Part shown: piece after piece, positions 48,746 to 57,104 of the stretch
How positions within the stretch are numbered: the stretch's first letter is position 1
How the letters are laid out: every line of letters starts with the position of its first letter
Assembly (NCBI GenBank): GCA_964558465.1
Contig: CAZLEF010000001.1
Location: 186,001-250,000 of the forward strand
Origin: JACJYC01 sp964558465
GTDB lineage: Bacteria > Bacteroidota > Bacteroidia > Chitinophagales > Saprospiraceae
Direction: 5' to 3'
DNA: 64,000 nucleotides
Translations under genes and position numbers: made by a program
The notes under the pieces: model-generated
Seen by the model: only the letters and a program-made list of their open reading frames with translations
Database searches by the model: none
Told to the model about the DNA's origin: nothing

Positions 48746-51706
48746 ATGCCGCCCTCGATGAAAATGATAAAAGGGTCCCTCCTCGGATTCATCCTGCTGC
48801 TCGGCGCCGGGGCAACACGCGCTCAACTGCTCGATCACGCACTCGGCGAAGTGATCATCCAATTCCGGCCGGAAGCCGATGCCCGCCGGTTTCCAGAAAC
48901 CCTGAAAGAATTGAACGGCCGGCCAACCCAACTGGAAACGATCCGGCAACTCAGCGCTCCGCTTCGCGCCTGGCTTTTTCGTTTCGACCATACCACTGTC
49001 AACGAGTTCCGTTTTCTGGAATATATCCGGAACCGCCCTGAGGTTTTGCTTGCCCAGTTCAACCATATCGTCAGGCAACGCAGTACTGTTCCCGACGACC
49101 CCCTGTTCGCTCAACAATGGAACCTTCTGAATACCGGCCAGGGCGGCGGGTTGGTGAATGCAGATATCGACGCCGACCTCGCCTGGGATATCGCCACCGG
49201 CGGGCTTACCGCCGACGGAGACACCATTGTTGTCTGCATCATCGACGATGGCATTGATGTAAACCATGAGGATTTCGGGAACAACCTGTGGATCAACCAT
49301 GCCGAAATCCCCGGCAATCTTCAGGATGACGACCTGAACGGATACGTTGATGATCACGCCGGCTGGAATATTCTGCAGGACAACGACAATATCAGCGGCG
49401 GCTTTCACGGCACTTCCGTGGCCGGCATTGTCGGCGCAAAAGGCAATAACGGCATCGGCGTTTCCGGGATCAACTGGAACGTCAAACTCATGATCGTCAA
49501 AAATAACTTTGTCACCAACGAGGCCTCCGTACTCGAGGCTTATTCCTATCCCCTGGTGCAGCGGATGAAATACAACGCCAGCAACGGCCAGCAAGGCGCT
49601 TTTGTGGTGGCCACCAATGCCTCCTGGGGCGTGGACCAGGCGTTTCCGGAAGACGCGCCCATCTGGTGCTCCTTCTACGACAGCCTGGGCGTACACGGCA
49701 TTATCAGCTGCGGCGCTACGGCCAACGCCAACGTCAACGTGGATGAAGTCGGTGATTTACCCACTTCCTGCCCCAGCGATTACCTGATTGCCGTGACCAA
49801 TATCAACCGGATGGACATGAAGGTAACCCAGGCGGGTTACGGCCTTACCGCCATCGATTTGGGCGCTTATGGCGAAGGCGCTTATACCACTTCTTTCGGG
49901 AATTCATATGGCGCCTTCGGCGGCACCTCCGGCGCTACCCCACACGTTGCCGGCGCCGTCGGATTATTATACGCAGCCCCCTGCCCTTCCTTCATTGCCG
50001 TAGCCAAAAGCGATCCGGCCGCAGCCGCGCTGATGGTCAGGCAATATATCCTGGACGGCGCAACCCCGGTCAGTTCGCTGCAAGGAAAAACCGTCACAGG
50101 CGGCCGGTTGAACCTCAACAACAGCCTTCAACTCCTGATGGCCAATTGCGGCGACTGCCAGCCGCCCACGAGCCTCGCCGCCTCTAATATTACCGATACG
50201 CAAATGCGCATTAGCTGGCTGGCAAATGACAGCATCACCCGGATCGACCTCAGGTGGAAACCCGAAGGCGCCGCAGAATGGACGCTGGTGGAAAATGCCC
50301 CGAATCCATTCTTTTTGTCCGGTCTTTTAGCCTGTACGAAGTATGAAATCCAGTTGAATACCCATTGCGGCGACGAAAGCCTTGGGTTTTCAGTGAGCAG
50401 GATTTTCAAAACCGACGGTTGTTGCGAAGCGCCGGCGCCGGTCATTGCAAGCGATATTACCCAGTCGGGGGCAACCCTTACCTGGCCCCCCGTACTGGCG
50501 GCTCAGGCCTTTACCGTGCGCTGGCGGCCGGAAGGAAGCGCCGTCTGGACGGAAGCGCAAACGACCAATACTACTTTCAGTTGGCCGGATTTATCGGCCT
50601 GTACGGATTATGAATACCAGTTGATCACCCTTTGCGCTTCGGGCCAATCGGATACCGGGCAGGTGCAAAACCTGCTGACCCGGGGATGCGGCCCCTGCCG
50701 CGAAAAACAATATTGCAATGTGGGTACCCTGACCGCCACCGACGAATGGATCAAAAGGGTCAAAATCGGCAGTATCGACAACGTTACAGGCGCGAATAAC
50801 GGGTACGGCGATTTTACCGGCGGCCAGGCGACCGTGCTCGAACAAGGCGCCGCTTATCCGGTTACCCTGGAACCCGGCTTTGCAGGCCAAACCTTCAATG
50901 AATATTTCAAAATCTGGATGGACCTCGACCAGAACGGCGTCTTTACCGATGATGAGATTGTTTTTGACCCTGGACAAACCACAAAAGTGCCCATTTCCGG
51001 AATCGTACCCATCCCCGCCGATGCACCGTTGGGCAATATCCGGATGCGGGTGATGATGATCTTCCAATCGGTACCCGGACCTTGTTCGCTCTTTGGCAAT
51101 ATTTTTGGAGAAGCGGAGGACTATTGCGTTGAAATTGTCCCCACTTCCAATTGCGCCATTCCACCCGGCCTGGACACCTTGTCGGTGGGTTCCGTTTCTG
51201 CAAAGATCCGCTGGAAAAAAGTTGGCCCGGCCGTTGAATACCTGGTTCGATACCGACCGCTTGCTACGGTCGATTGGCAATCCATCATAGCGCAGGATAC
51301 CGTGGCAGAGATCAACGGCTTGTCGCTCTGCACCAGCTACGAAGCCCAGGTGCAAACCCTGTGCAGCCAGGAAGAAAGCCTGTATGCCGGCAATCTTCCT
51401 TTCACGACGGACTGCGCCAGCTCAGCGAATGAGCCGGCCGGCAAAAACTTTTCCGTTGAAATCGCGCCCAATCCCTTTGGCGAATCTTTGTGGGTCACCC
51501 TCAACTGGCGGGGCAAACTGGGCCAGGAAATGGTTGTTGAAATGCTGGATATCTCCGGCCGGGCCGTGGTAACCCGGCATTTTACCGTTTCCGATACCCA
51601 ACGGATCGAACTGGCGGGGCAGGTTATTCCGCCTGGGTTGTATTTTTTGCGGCTGAAAACGCTGGAAGGGTTTTATTTTTTGGGTAAGGTGGTGAAAGGG
51701 AAATAA
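48746..51706 (+). CDS. Secreted S8 subtilisin-like protease with Fn3, GEVED and T9SS sorting domains
   Basis: 986 residues with a signal peptide (core LLGFILLLGAGATRA; ATGs at codons 5 and 7 are alternative starts). The catalytic triad is D167 (CIIDDGID), H221 (GGFHGTSVAGI) and S395 (GGTSGATPHVAG). Two fibronectin-III-like modules (about 475-640), a GEVED-type Cys-rich module (about 650-810), a third Fn3 (about 810-890) and a C-terminal T9SS type A sorting domain (about 900-986, APNPFGESL, LKTLEG...LGKVVKGK) follow. It should be exported across the outer membrane and be surface-anchored or released. It starts 5 nt after PBP1a. Confidence 0.92.
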   Translation: MPPSMKMIKGSLLGFILLLGAGATRAQLLDHALGEVIIQFRPEADARRFPETLKELNGRPTQLETIRQLSAPLRAWLFRFDHTTVNEFRFLEYIRNRPEVLLAQFNHIVRQRSTVPDDPLFAQQWNLLNTGQGGGLVNADIDADLAWDIATGGLTADGDTIVVCIIDDGIDVNHEDFGNNLWINHAEIPGNLQDDDLNGYVDDHAGWNILQDNDNISGGFHGTSVAGIVGAKGNNGIGVSGINWNVKLMIVKNNFVTNEASVLEAYSYPLVQRMKYNASNGQQGAFVVATNASWGVDQAFPEDAPIWCSFYDSLGVHGIISCGATANANVNVDEVGDLPTSCPSDYLIAVTNINRMDMKVTQAGYGLTAIDLGAYGEGAYTTSFGNSYGAFGGTSGATPHVAGAVGLLYAAPCPSFIAVAKSDPAAAALMVRQYILDGATPVSSLQGKTVTGGRLNLNNSLQLLMANCGDCQPPTSLAASNITDTQMRISWLANDSITRIDLRWKPEGAAEWTLVENAPNPFFLSGLLACTKYEIQLNTHCGDESLGFSVSRIFKTDGCCEAPAPVIASDITQSGATLTWPPVLAAQAFTVRWRPEGSAVWTEAQTTNTTFSWPDLSACTDYEYQLITLCASGQSDTGQVQNLLTRGCGPCREKQYCNVGTLTATDEWIKRVKIGSIDNVTGANNGYGDFTGGQATVLEQGAAYPVTLEPGFAGQTFNEYFKIWMDLDQNGVFTDDEIVFDPGQTTKVPISGIVPIPADAPLGNIRMRVMMIFQSVPGPCSLFGNIFGEAEDYCVEIVPTSNCAIPPGLDTLSVGSVSAKIRWKKVGPAVEYLVRYRPLATVDWQSIIAQDTVAEINGLSLCTSYEAQVQTLCSQEESLYAGNLPFTTDCASSANEPAGKNFSVEIAPNPFGESLWVTLNWRGKLGQEMVVEMLDISGRAVVTRHFTVSDTQRIELAGQVIPPGLYFLRLKTLEGFYFLGKVVKGK

Positions 51707-51749
51707 TACAAATAATGTGGAAATGAAGGAAATCCTGCAGGATGGCGGT

Positions 51750-51773
51750 AGGTGAATTTCATGAAATTCACCT
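51750..51773. repeat. 24-bp perfect palindrome, copy 1
   Basis: AGGTGAATTTCATGAAATTCACCT is its own reverse complement. A 27-nt stretch containing it is repeated identically at 51790-51816. It lies between the T9SS protease stop and tRNA-Met. Confidence 0.97.
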
Positions 51774-51790
51774 GCGAATACGACCTCGTT

Positions 51791-51814
51791 AGGTGAATTT
51801 CATGAAATTCACCT
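51791..51814. repeat. 24-bp perfect palindrome, copy 2
   Basis: Identical to copy 1, 41 nt downstream. Both are preceded by T and followed by GC. Confidence 0.97.
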
Positions 51815-51820
51815 GCTGCC

Positions 51821-51840
51821 GAATTCACCTGCCGGCAGTT
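51821..51840. repeat. Half-palindrome GAATTCACCTGC plus CTGCCGGCAG palindrome
   Basis: GAATTCACCTGC repeats the right half of the 24-bp palindrome with one change, and it overlaps CTGCCGGCAG, a separate 10-bp perfect palindrome (51829-51838). The structure looks like a third, truncated copy. Confidence 0.75.
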
Positions 51841-51883
51841 GATGCAACCGGATGGACGATAATTTGCCGTAAATCCAACATTG

Positions 51884-51957
51884 TAGCGCGGGGGAGGCTT
51901 GAACTCCCGACCTTGCGATTATGAATCGCACGCTCTGACCAGCTGAGCTACCGCGCC
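51884..51957 (-). tRNA. tRNA-Met (anticodon CAT)
   Basis: A 74-nt cloverleaf on the minus strand. The acceptor stem is GGCGCGG with CCGCGCT (one G-U), the D-arm has GCTCAGCTGGTCAGAGC, the anticodon stem-loop TGCGATTCATAATCGCA gives anticodon CAT, and the T-arm is GGGAGTTCAAGCCTCCC. The discriminator is A and the CCA end is not encoded. The acceptor and loop features fit an elongator tRNA-Met rather than tRNA-Ile2, which also reads as CAT before modification; initiator tRNA is unlikely because the D-arm and the 1:72 pair differ from that type. Confidence 0.95.
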
Positions 51958-51982
51958 ATCCAGGCTTTTTCCAAAGCGACCG

Positions 51983-51990
51983 CAAAGATA
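51983..51990 (-). promoter_or_regulatory. Promoter for tRNA-Met
   Basis: TATCTTTG on the minus strand matches TAnnTTTG, with a TTG at 52014-52012 and a 21-nt spacer. The predicted start is about 20 nt upstream of the tRNA 5' end. Confidence 0.6.
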
Positions 51991-52130
51991 AGCCTTTTTT
52001 CTTTTTCCGTGCAAGCGCCGTTTGCAGAAATTATTGATCGAGGGGCGTAACAAAACCGGTTTTTTGCGTTTAGTAGAATGAAAAACCAATTAAAAAACAA
52101 AAACAACGCCGTTGCGCAAAGTGAATTCCT

Positions 52131-52138
52131 TAAATTTG
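52131..52138 (+). promoter_or_regulatory. Candidate promoter for the membrane adenylate cyclase
   Basis: TAAATTTG matches TAnnTTTG; a TTG at 52112-52114 lies 16 nt upstream. The predicted start near 52143 leaves a leader of about 20 nt. Confidence 0.5.
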
Positions 52139-52162
52139 CCATCCCTCAACGGTCCCTTTACA

Positions 52163-53800
52163 ATGAAACGTTTTTCGTTCTATATCCTGTTCTTGCTTTT
52201 TGCCCAGGCCGTCTGGGCGCAATCCACCGCCGACCTTGAAAAGCAACTCAAGGAAACAACCGGCAGCAGGGAAAAAATGGCCCTCAATTATCAATTGGCG
52301 GAGGCCTACCTGCGCACCGACGCAAACAAGGCGCTCAACTACGGCAAAGCGGCCCACAACCTCGCTGTCGACCTGAAAAACGACGCCGTGGCGGGTCAAT
52401 CGGCTTTTACCATCGCATTGGCTTACGAACGCAAGCGGGACAACCGCAATGCCGAAGTATGGTTGAGGAGCGCAACCAATTTTGCCAAAAAGGCAGGCGA
52501 CGCCGACCTCATCATCAAAAGCGTCGATAAACGCAGCCGCCTGGCCACCGCCGACAACAACTACCGCAGGGCCTACGAGATCAATCAGGAGGCCTTTACC
52601 CACTTCAGCAAAGGAGGCACCAGCATCAGCGACCTGGAAAGCAAGTACGAAATGCAAAAGGTCCAGATCGAAAAAGAAAAACGAGACCTGGAAAAAGACC
52701 GCGACAAGCTGGAATTCGACATCCGGAACCTGCGCCTGGAATACGACCAACTGACGACGGACAAGTCGAGCCTGGAGGCCAGACAAGTGGAACTGATCCA
52801 GTCGAACAAAGCCAAAGAAAAAGAAATTTCGGCCAAAGAAGAAGAACTCCTTTCCGTTTCCGAACAAAAAGCCCAGGCCGAACAAAAGGCCAAAGAACGC
52901 GAACAGGAAGTGGAAGCCCTCAGTGAAGAAGCCGCCAAAACCCAACTCATCATCGAAGGTCAGCGCGCCGACCTTGCGGAAGTCCAACTGCAGGCCGCCC
53001 AACAAAAAAACCTGGTTTACCTGGCCGTAGGCCTTGCGGGTATTGTCCTGCTCCTGGCGCTCCTGTTTTATAGCCGGTACCGGGCCAAACGAAAGGCAAA
53101 TAAAAGCCTCGAAGAAAAAAACAGGATCATTGAGGTCGAACGGCAACGCTCCGATGAACTGCTGCTCAATATCTTACCCGCCTCCATTGCCACCGAGCTG
53201 AAGGAAACGGGCAAGGCAAAAGCACGGAAATTTAACGAAGTAACCGTGCTTTTTACCGATTTCAAAAACTTTACCAACATTTCCGAAACCCTGAGTCCGG
53301 AGGAACTGGTGGAAGAACTCGACAAATGTTTCAAAGCTTTTGACTTTATCATCAGCAGTTATACCGATATCGAAAAGATCAAAACGATCGGCGATGCTTA
53401 TATGTGCGCCACAGGGTTGTCAGACCGTCGCACCCTTCCCTCCAATATGGTCAAGGCAGCCCTCGAAATGCAGCAATTCCTGGAAGAACAACGCCAGGAA
53501 CGCCAGCGATTGGGCAAACCCTACTTCGAAGCCCGCATCGGCATCCATACCGGCCCGGCCGTGGCAGGGGTGGTGGGGGTCAAAAAATTTGCTTACGACA
53601 TCTGGGGCGATACCGTCAATATCGCCTCCCGGATGGAAGCCAACTGCCTGCCTGGGAAAGTCAATATTTCGGAGACTACTTACAACCTGATCAAGTACAA
53701 ATTTGATTGTGAATACCGCGGCAAGATCGAAGCCAAACATAAAGGCATGATCGATATGTATTATGTGAAAAAAGAAATGGTTGGCGCGCCTGTTGTTTGA
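52163..53800 (+). CDS. Membrane class III adenylate cyclase with TPR and coiled-coil sensor
   Basis: 545 residues from the ATG at 52163 (MKRFSFYILFLLFAQAVWAQ, signal peptide). A periplasmic TPR-like region (about 22-150) and a charged coiled coil (about 160-280) precede one transmembrane helix (285-304) and a cytoplasmic cyclase domain (about 355-535). All catalytic residues are present: metal aspartates D366 (FTDFKNF) and D411 (TIGDAY), base-selecting K407 and D479, and transition-state N486 and R490 (VNIASRM). The Lys/Asp pair predicts ATP, so cyclic AMP is the expected product. It works as a homodimer, as the coiled coil suggests. It ends 32 nt before the uvrB start I prefer. Confidence 0.93.
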   Translation: MKRFSFYILFLLFAQAVWAQSTADLEKQLKETTGSREKMALNYQLAEAYLRTDANKALNYGKAAHNLAVDLKNDAVAGQSAFTIALAYERKRDNRNAEVWLRSATNFAKKAGDADLIIKSVDKRSRLATADNNYRRAYEINQEAFTHFSKGGTSISDLESKYEMQKVQIEKEKRDLEKDRDKLEFDIRNLRLEYDQLTTDKSSLEARQVELIQSNKAKEKEISAKEEELLSVSEQKAQAEQKAKEREQEVEALSEEAAKTQLIIEGQRADLAEVQLQAAQQKNLVYLAVGLAGIVLLLALLFYSRYRAKRKANKSLEEKNRIIEVERQRSDELLLNILPASIATELKETGKAKARKFNEVTVLFTDFKNFTNISETLSPEELVEELDKCFKAFDFIISSYTDIEKIKTIGDAYMCATGLSDRRTLPSNMVKAALEMQQFLEEQRQERQRLGKPYFEARIGIHTGPAVAGVVGVKKFAYDIWGDTVNIASRMEANCLPGKVNISETTYNLIKYKFDCEYRGKIEAKHKGMIDMYYVKKEMVGAPVV

Positions 53801-53832
53801 AACTTTTTGTTTTATTCAAGCGTTCTTATTTC

Positions 53833-55854
53833 GTGGATTTTCAACTCATTTCTCCATTCACGCCTACCGGCGACCAACCTGCAGCGATCGAACAGTTGGT
53901 CAACGGCCTCGATTCCGGCGAACGGTCTCAGGTCCTGTTGGGCGTCACAGGCTCCGGTAAAACCTTTACTATTGCCAATGTCATCGCCCAGGTCAACCGG
54001 CCAACCCTGGTGCTGACCCATAACAAAACCCTGACCGCCCAGTTGTATGGCGAATTCCGGGAGTTCTTCCCCGAAAATGCAGTCGAATACTTCGTATCTT
54101 ATTACGACTATTACCAGCCCGAAGCTTATCTGTCGGTGACAGATACCTATATCGAAAAAGATCTTGCAATCAATGAAGAAGTGGACAAACTGCGGCTTCG
54201 CGCAACTTCTTCCCTTCTGTCCGGCCGCCGCGATATCATCATCGTGGCTTCGGTTTCCTGCATTTACGGCATGGGCAACCCGGAAGATTATAAATCCGGT
54301 ATTATCCGCTTGCAAAAGGGCCAGGTCATTTCCCAAAGGCAGTTCTTATGGGATCTGACGGAAAGCCTCTACGCCAGAAACGACATCGAGTTTCGCAGGG
54401 CCGCTTTCAGGGTTCGCGGCGACACGGTGGACATCAACCTGCCCTATGTGGATTACGGTTATCGCGTTATCTTCTTCGGCGATGAGATCGAAACGATCGA
54501 AATGATCGAGACAGAATCCGGCAAACGGATCGAATCCATGGAAGCAGCCGCCATTTTCCCGGCCAACCTGTATATCGCGCCAAGGGAACGCCTCCCGCAG
54601 ATCATCCGCGAAATTGAAGACGAACTCTTCGCCCAGGAAAAATACTTCGAAAAGGAACGGCGTTACACCGAAGCCCGCCGGATCCGCGAACGCACGACCT
54701 TCGACCTGGAAATGATCCGCGAACTCGGCTATTGCAACGGCGTGGAAAACTACTCCCGCTTTTTCGATAACCGCAAACCCGGAACCCGGCCATTTTGCCT
54801 GCTCGACTATTTCCCGGACGACTACCTGATGGTTGTAGACGAAAGCCATGTCACCATACCGCAGGTTCGGGGTATGTACGGCGGCGACCGGGCAAGGAAA
54901 CTGAACCTCGTCAACTACGCATTCCGCCTGCCCTCGGCCATGGACAACCGGCCCCTCAATTTCACGGAGTTTGAGAGCCTTACCAACCAGGTCATTTTTG
55001 TCAGCGCTACCCCCGGCGATTATGAACTGGAACAGACCGGCGGCATGATCGTCGAGCAGATCATTCGCCCTACCGGATTGCTGGACCCCCCGATCGAAGT
55101 CCGCCCCAGCATCAACCAGATCGATGATCTGCTGGAGGAAATTGACGAAAGGGTCAAACGAAATGAACGGGTGCTGGTCACGACCCTGACCAAACGCATG
55201 TCGGAAGAACTGACCAAATACATGACCAGGCTGAACGTCAAAGTCCGCTACATCCACTCGGAAGTGGAAACCATGGAACGGGTGGAAATCCTGCGCGACC
55301 TTCGCCTCGGTGAATTTGACGTCCTGGTGGGCGTAAACCTGCTGCGGGAAGGCCTCGACCTGCCCGAGGTAAGCCTTGTGGCCATCATCGATGCCGACAA
55401 GGAGGGTTTCCTCCGCAACGCCCGCTCCCTGACTCAAACCGCGGGCCGCGCCGCACGGAATGCCAACGGACTGGTCATCTTCTATGCAGACAGATTAACA
55501 GACTCCATGCGGGCGACCATAGAAGAAACCAATCGCCGCCGGTCCATCCAAATGGCCTACAACGATGCCAACGGCATTACGCCACGGACCGTCTCCAAAT
55601 CGAGGGAAGACATCCTCAACCAACGTTCCATCCTCGATATCCGCAGCGGAAAAAAAGCCTATATCGAACCCGAGGGAATCAGCATCGCCGCCGATCCGCT
55701 GGTACACTATATGACCCGCGACCAACTCGAAAAAATGATCCTTGAAACCGAACGCCGCATGAAACAAGCCGCCAAAGACCTTGACTTTGTCTCGGCTGCA
55801 CAGTATCGGGATGAATTGTTTGCGCTGAAGAAGCAGTTGAAGGAGAATGCCTAA
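53833..55854 (+). CDS. uvrB: Excinuclease ABC subunit B
   Basis: 673 residues from the GTG at 53833 (VDFQLISPFTPTGDQPAA), which matches the family N-terminus; an in-frame TTG at 53797 overlapping the cyclase stop is less family-like. Helicase motifs are complete: Walker A GVTGSGKTFT, the beta-hairpin YDYYQPEAYL, the DEAD-type VVDESHVTIPQ, motif VI QTAGRAARN and the C-terminal UVR motif (LEKMILETERRMKQAAKDLDF). UvrB verifies damage and recruits UvrC. It is probably co-transcribed with the cyclase gene. Confidence 0.96.
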   Translation: MDFQLISPFTPTGDQPAAIEQLVNGLDSGERSQVLLGVTGSGKTFTIANVIAQVNRPTLVLTHNKTLTAQLYGEFREFFPENAVEYFVSYYDYYQPEAYLSVTDTYIEKDLAINEEVDKLRLRATSSLLSGRRDIIIVASVSCIYGMGNPEDYKSGIIRLQKGQVISQRQFLWDLTESLYARNDIEFRRAAFRVRGDTVDINLPYVDYGYRVIFFGDEIETIEMIETESGKRIESMEAAAIFPANLYIAPRERLPQIIREIEDELFAQEKYFEKERRYTEARRIRERTTFDLEMIRELGYCNGVENYSRFFDNRKPGTRPFCLLDYFPDDYLMVVDESHVTIPQVRGMYGGDRARKLNLVNYAFRLPSAMDNRPLNFTEFESLTNQVIFVSATPGDYELEQTGGMIVEQIIRPTGLLDPPIEVRPSINQIDDLLEEIDERVKRNERVLVTTLTKRMSEELTKYMTRLNVKVRYIHSEVETMERVEILRDLRLGEFDVLVGVNLLREGLDLPEVSLVAIIDADKEGFLRNARSLTQTAGRAARNANGLVIFYADRLTDSMRATIEETNRRRSIQMAYNDANGITPRTVSKSREDILNQRSILDIRSGKKAYIEPEGISIAADPLVHYMTRDQLEKMILETERRMKQAAKDLDFVSAAQYRDELFALKKQLKENA

Positions 55855-55861
55855 AGTCGGG

Positions 55862-57094
55862 CTAAACGATTGTTTTATTGCGGACCAGGGGTTTTGCCCA
55901 AAAACCGATGCTGAAAATAAAAGCCAGCGGAAGATAGAGGAAGACCATGCCAAGGCGAAGTCCCCAAATATCACCCAATCCGCCGATAATCAGGGGTAAA
56001 ACTGCCCCGCCGGTAATCCCTGTGCAAAGTATGCCGGAAAAAGAGCCGTGGTGTTCAGCGACCGAATTGAGTGCAAGGGAAACAATGATCGACCACATCA
56101 CGGAAGCAAAAAAACCAACCATGGGAAAGGCATAAATCGCGACTTTGCCGGGGCCGAACAATCCAAGTGTCAGGGAAACCGCAGCGGCAGCGGTGAAAAA
56201 CTGCAGTACCTTTTGACTGTCAAAGAATTTAAGCAAAACCAGGCCGAGTATGCACCCGACGGTCAGTAAACCCCAAAACCGGGAAATGGCATCGGCCCCA
56301 ACGGTTTGAGGGTCATAACCGTGGTAAGTATATAAAAATTGGGATATCCAGTTGGCAACGCCTTGTTCGGCGCCGACGTAACAAAAGATCCCGATAAAAA
56401 ACAGCATGACGGTTTTATTTTTAAACAGGTTTTGGTGAACAGCCCAACTGCCTGCTTTCTCTTCGGCATGGCGTTGTACCTTGGGAAACCGGGTCAACAG
56501 GATAACGGCAACCATGAGCGCGGCAACTGCTGAAAACAGCCAATACAAGGACACCCAGGCCATACCTTCGGGAACCAGGGAGGAGAGCATATTTACCAAT
56601 ACACCGGAGGTTTCCCCGTTTCCGATACGACCGGCGAGGTAAGAATAAACCTGGGGGCTGACAAAAGAAGCGGCGCCAAAAGCCAGTTGGCCGAGTACCG
56701 AATTGAATGCAAAATGTTCTTCCCCCCCGGCCACTCTCAGGAGCGGATTGATGGCCACCTGTAACATCGCCATGCCTGAACCGATTAAAAACAAAGAAAC
56801 CATGGCCACCGGGAAAGTTGAAAAAACAGCAAACAGCAAAGCCCCGCAAGTGGCCAGTATGAAGGCAAAAATCATTACTTTTTTCTCCCCGTATTTTTCG
56901 ATCATCATGCCGGAAGGAATGGACATAACGCCGTAAGCGACAAAAAACGCAAAGGGAAGAAACCCGGCGAGGCCCAGGCTCAGCTTGAAGCTTTTTATGA
57001 TATCCGGGATCAGCGGGCCGAGAATGTTGGTCAGAAAGGAAATCACAAAAAAGACCAGCATGATCAGCCCGACGGCATAAAGACGGTTTTTCAT
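55862..57094 (-). CDS. FucP-type sugar/H+ symporter (MFS, FHS family)
   Basis: 410 residues, about twelve transmembrane helices. The fucose permease branch is recognised by SFLTNILGPLIPDIIKSF, the loop GMMIEKYGEKKVMI, LFLIGSGMAMLQVAINPLLR and FGAASFVSPQVYS. It should import a hexose or deoxyhexose (fucose, glucose or galactose-type) with protons across the inner membrane. The sugar cannot be decided; there are no sugar catabolism genes beside it. The histidine kinase gene lies 10 nt upstream on the same strand. It converges on uvrB (7-nt gap). Confidence 0.9.
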   Translation of the reverse strand: MKNRLYAVGLIMLVFFVISFLTNILGPLIPDIIKSFKLSLGLAGFLPFAFFVAYGVMSIPSGMMIEKYGEKKVMIFAFILATCGALLFAVFSTFPVAMVSLFLIGSGMAMLQVAINPLLRVAGGEEHFAFNSVLGQLAFGAASFVSPQVYSYLAGRIGNGETSGVLVNMLSSLVPEGMAWVSLYWLFSAVAALMVAVILLTRFPKVQRHAEEKAGSWAVHQNLFKNKTVMLFFIGIFCYVGAEQGVANWISQFLYTYHGYDPQTVGADAISRFWGLLTVGCILGLVLLKFFDSQKVLQFFTAAAAVSLTLGLFGPGKVAIYAFPMVGFFASVMWSIIVSLALNSVAEHHGSFSGILCTGITGGAVLPLIIGGLGDIWGLRLGMVFLYLPLAFIFSIGFWAKPLVRNKTIV

Positions 57095-57104
57095 GTTTTG
57101 TTTT

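Noticed and set aside
51710..51880. CRISPR array at the palindrome cluster
   Set aside because: Only two full copies exist, spaced by 17 nt, without spacers of regular length and without cas genes nearby.
53797..53832. A TTG-started 12-codon extension of uvrB
   Set aside because: The GTG at 53833 begins the family-typical N-terminus; the extension does not resemble UvrB.
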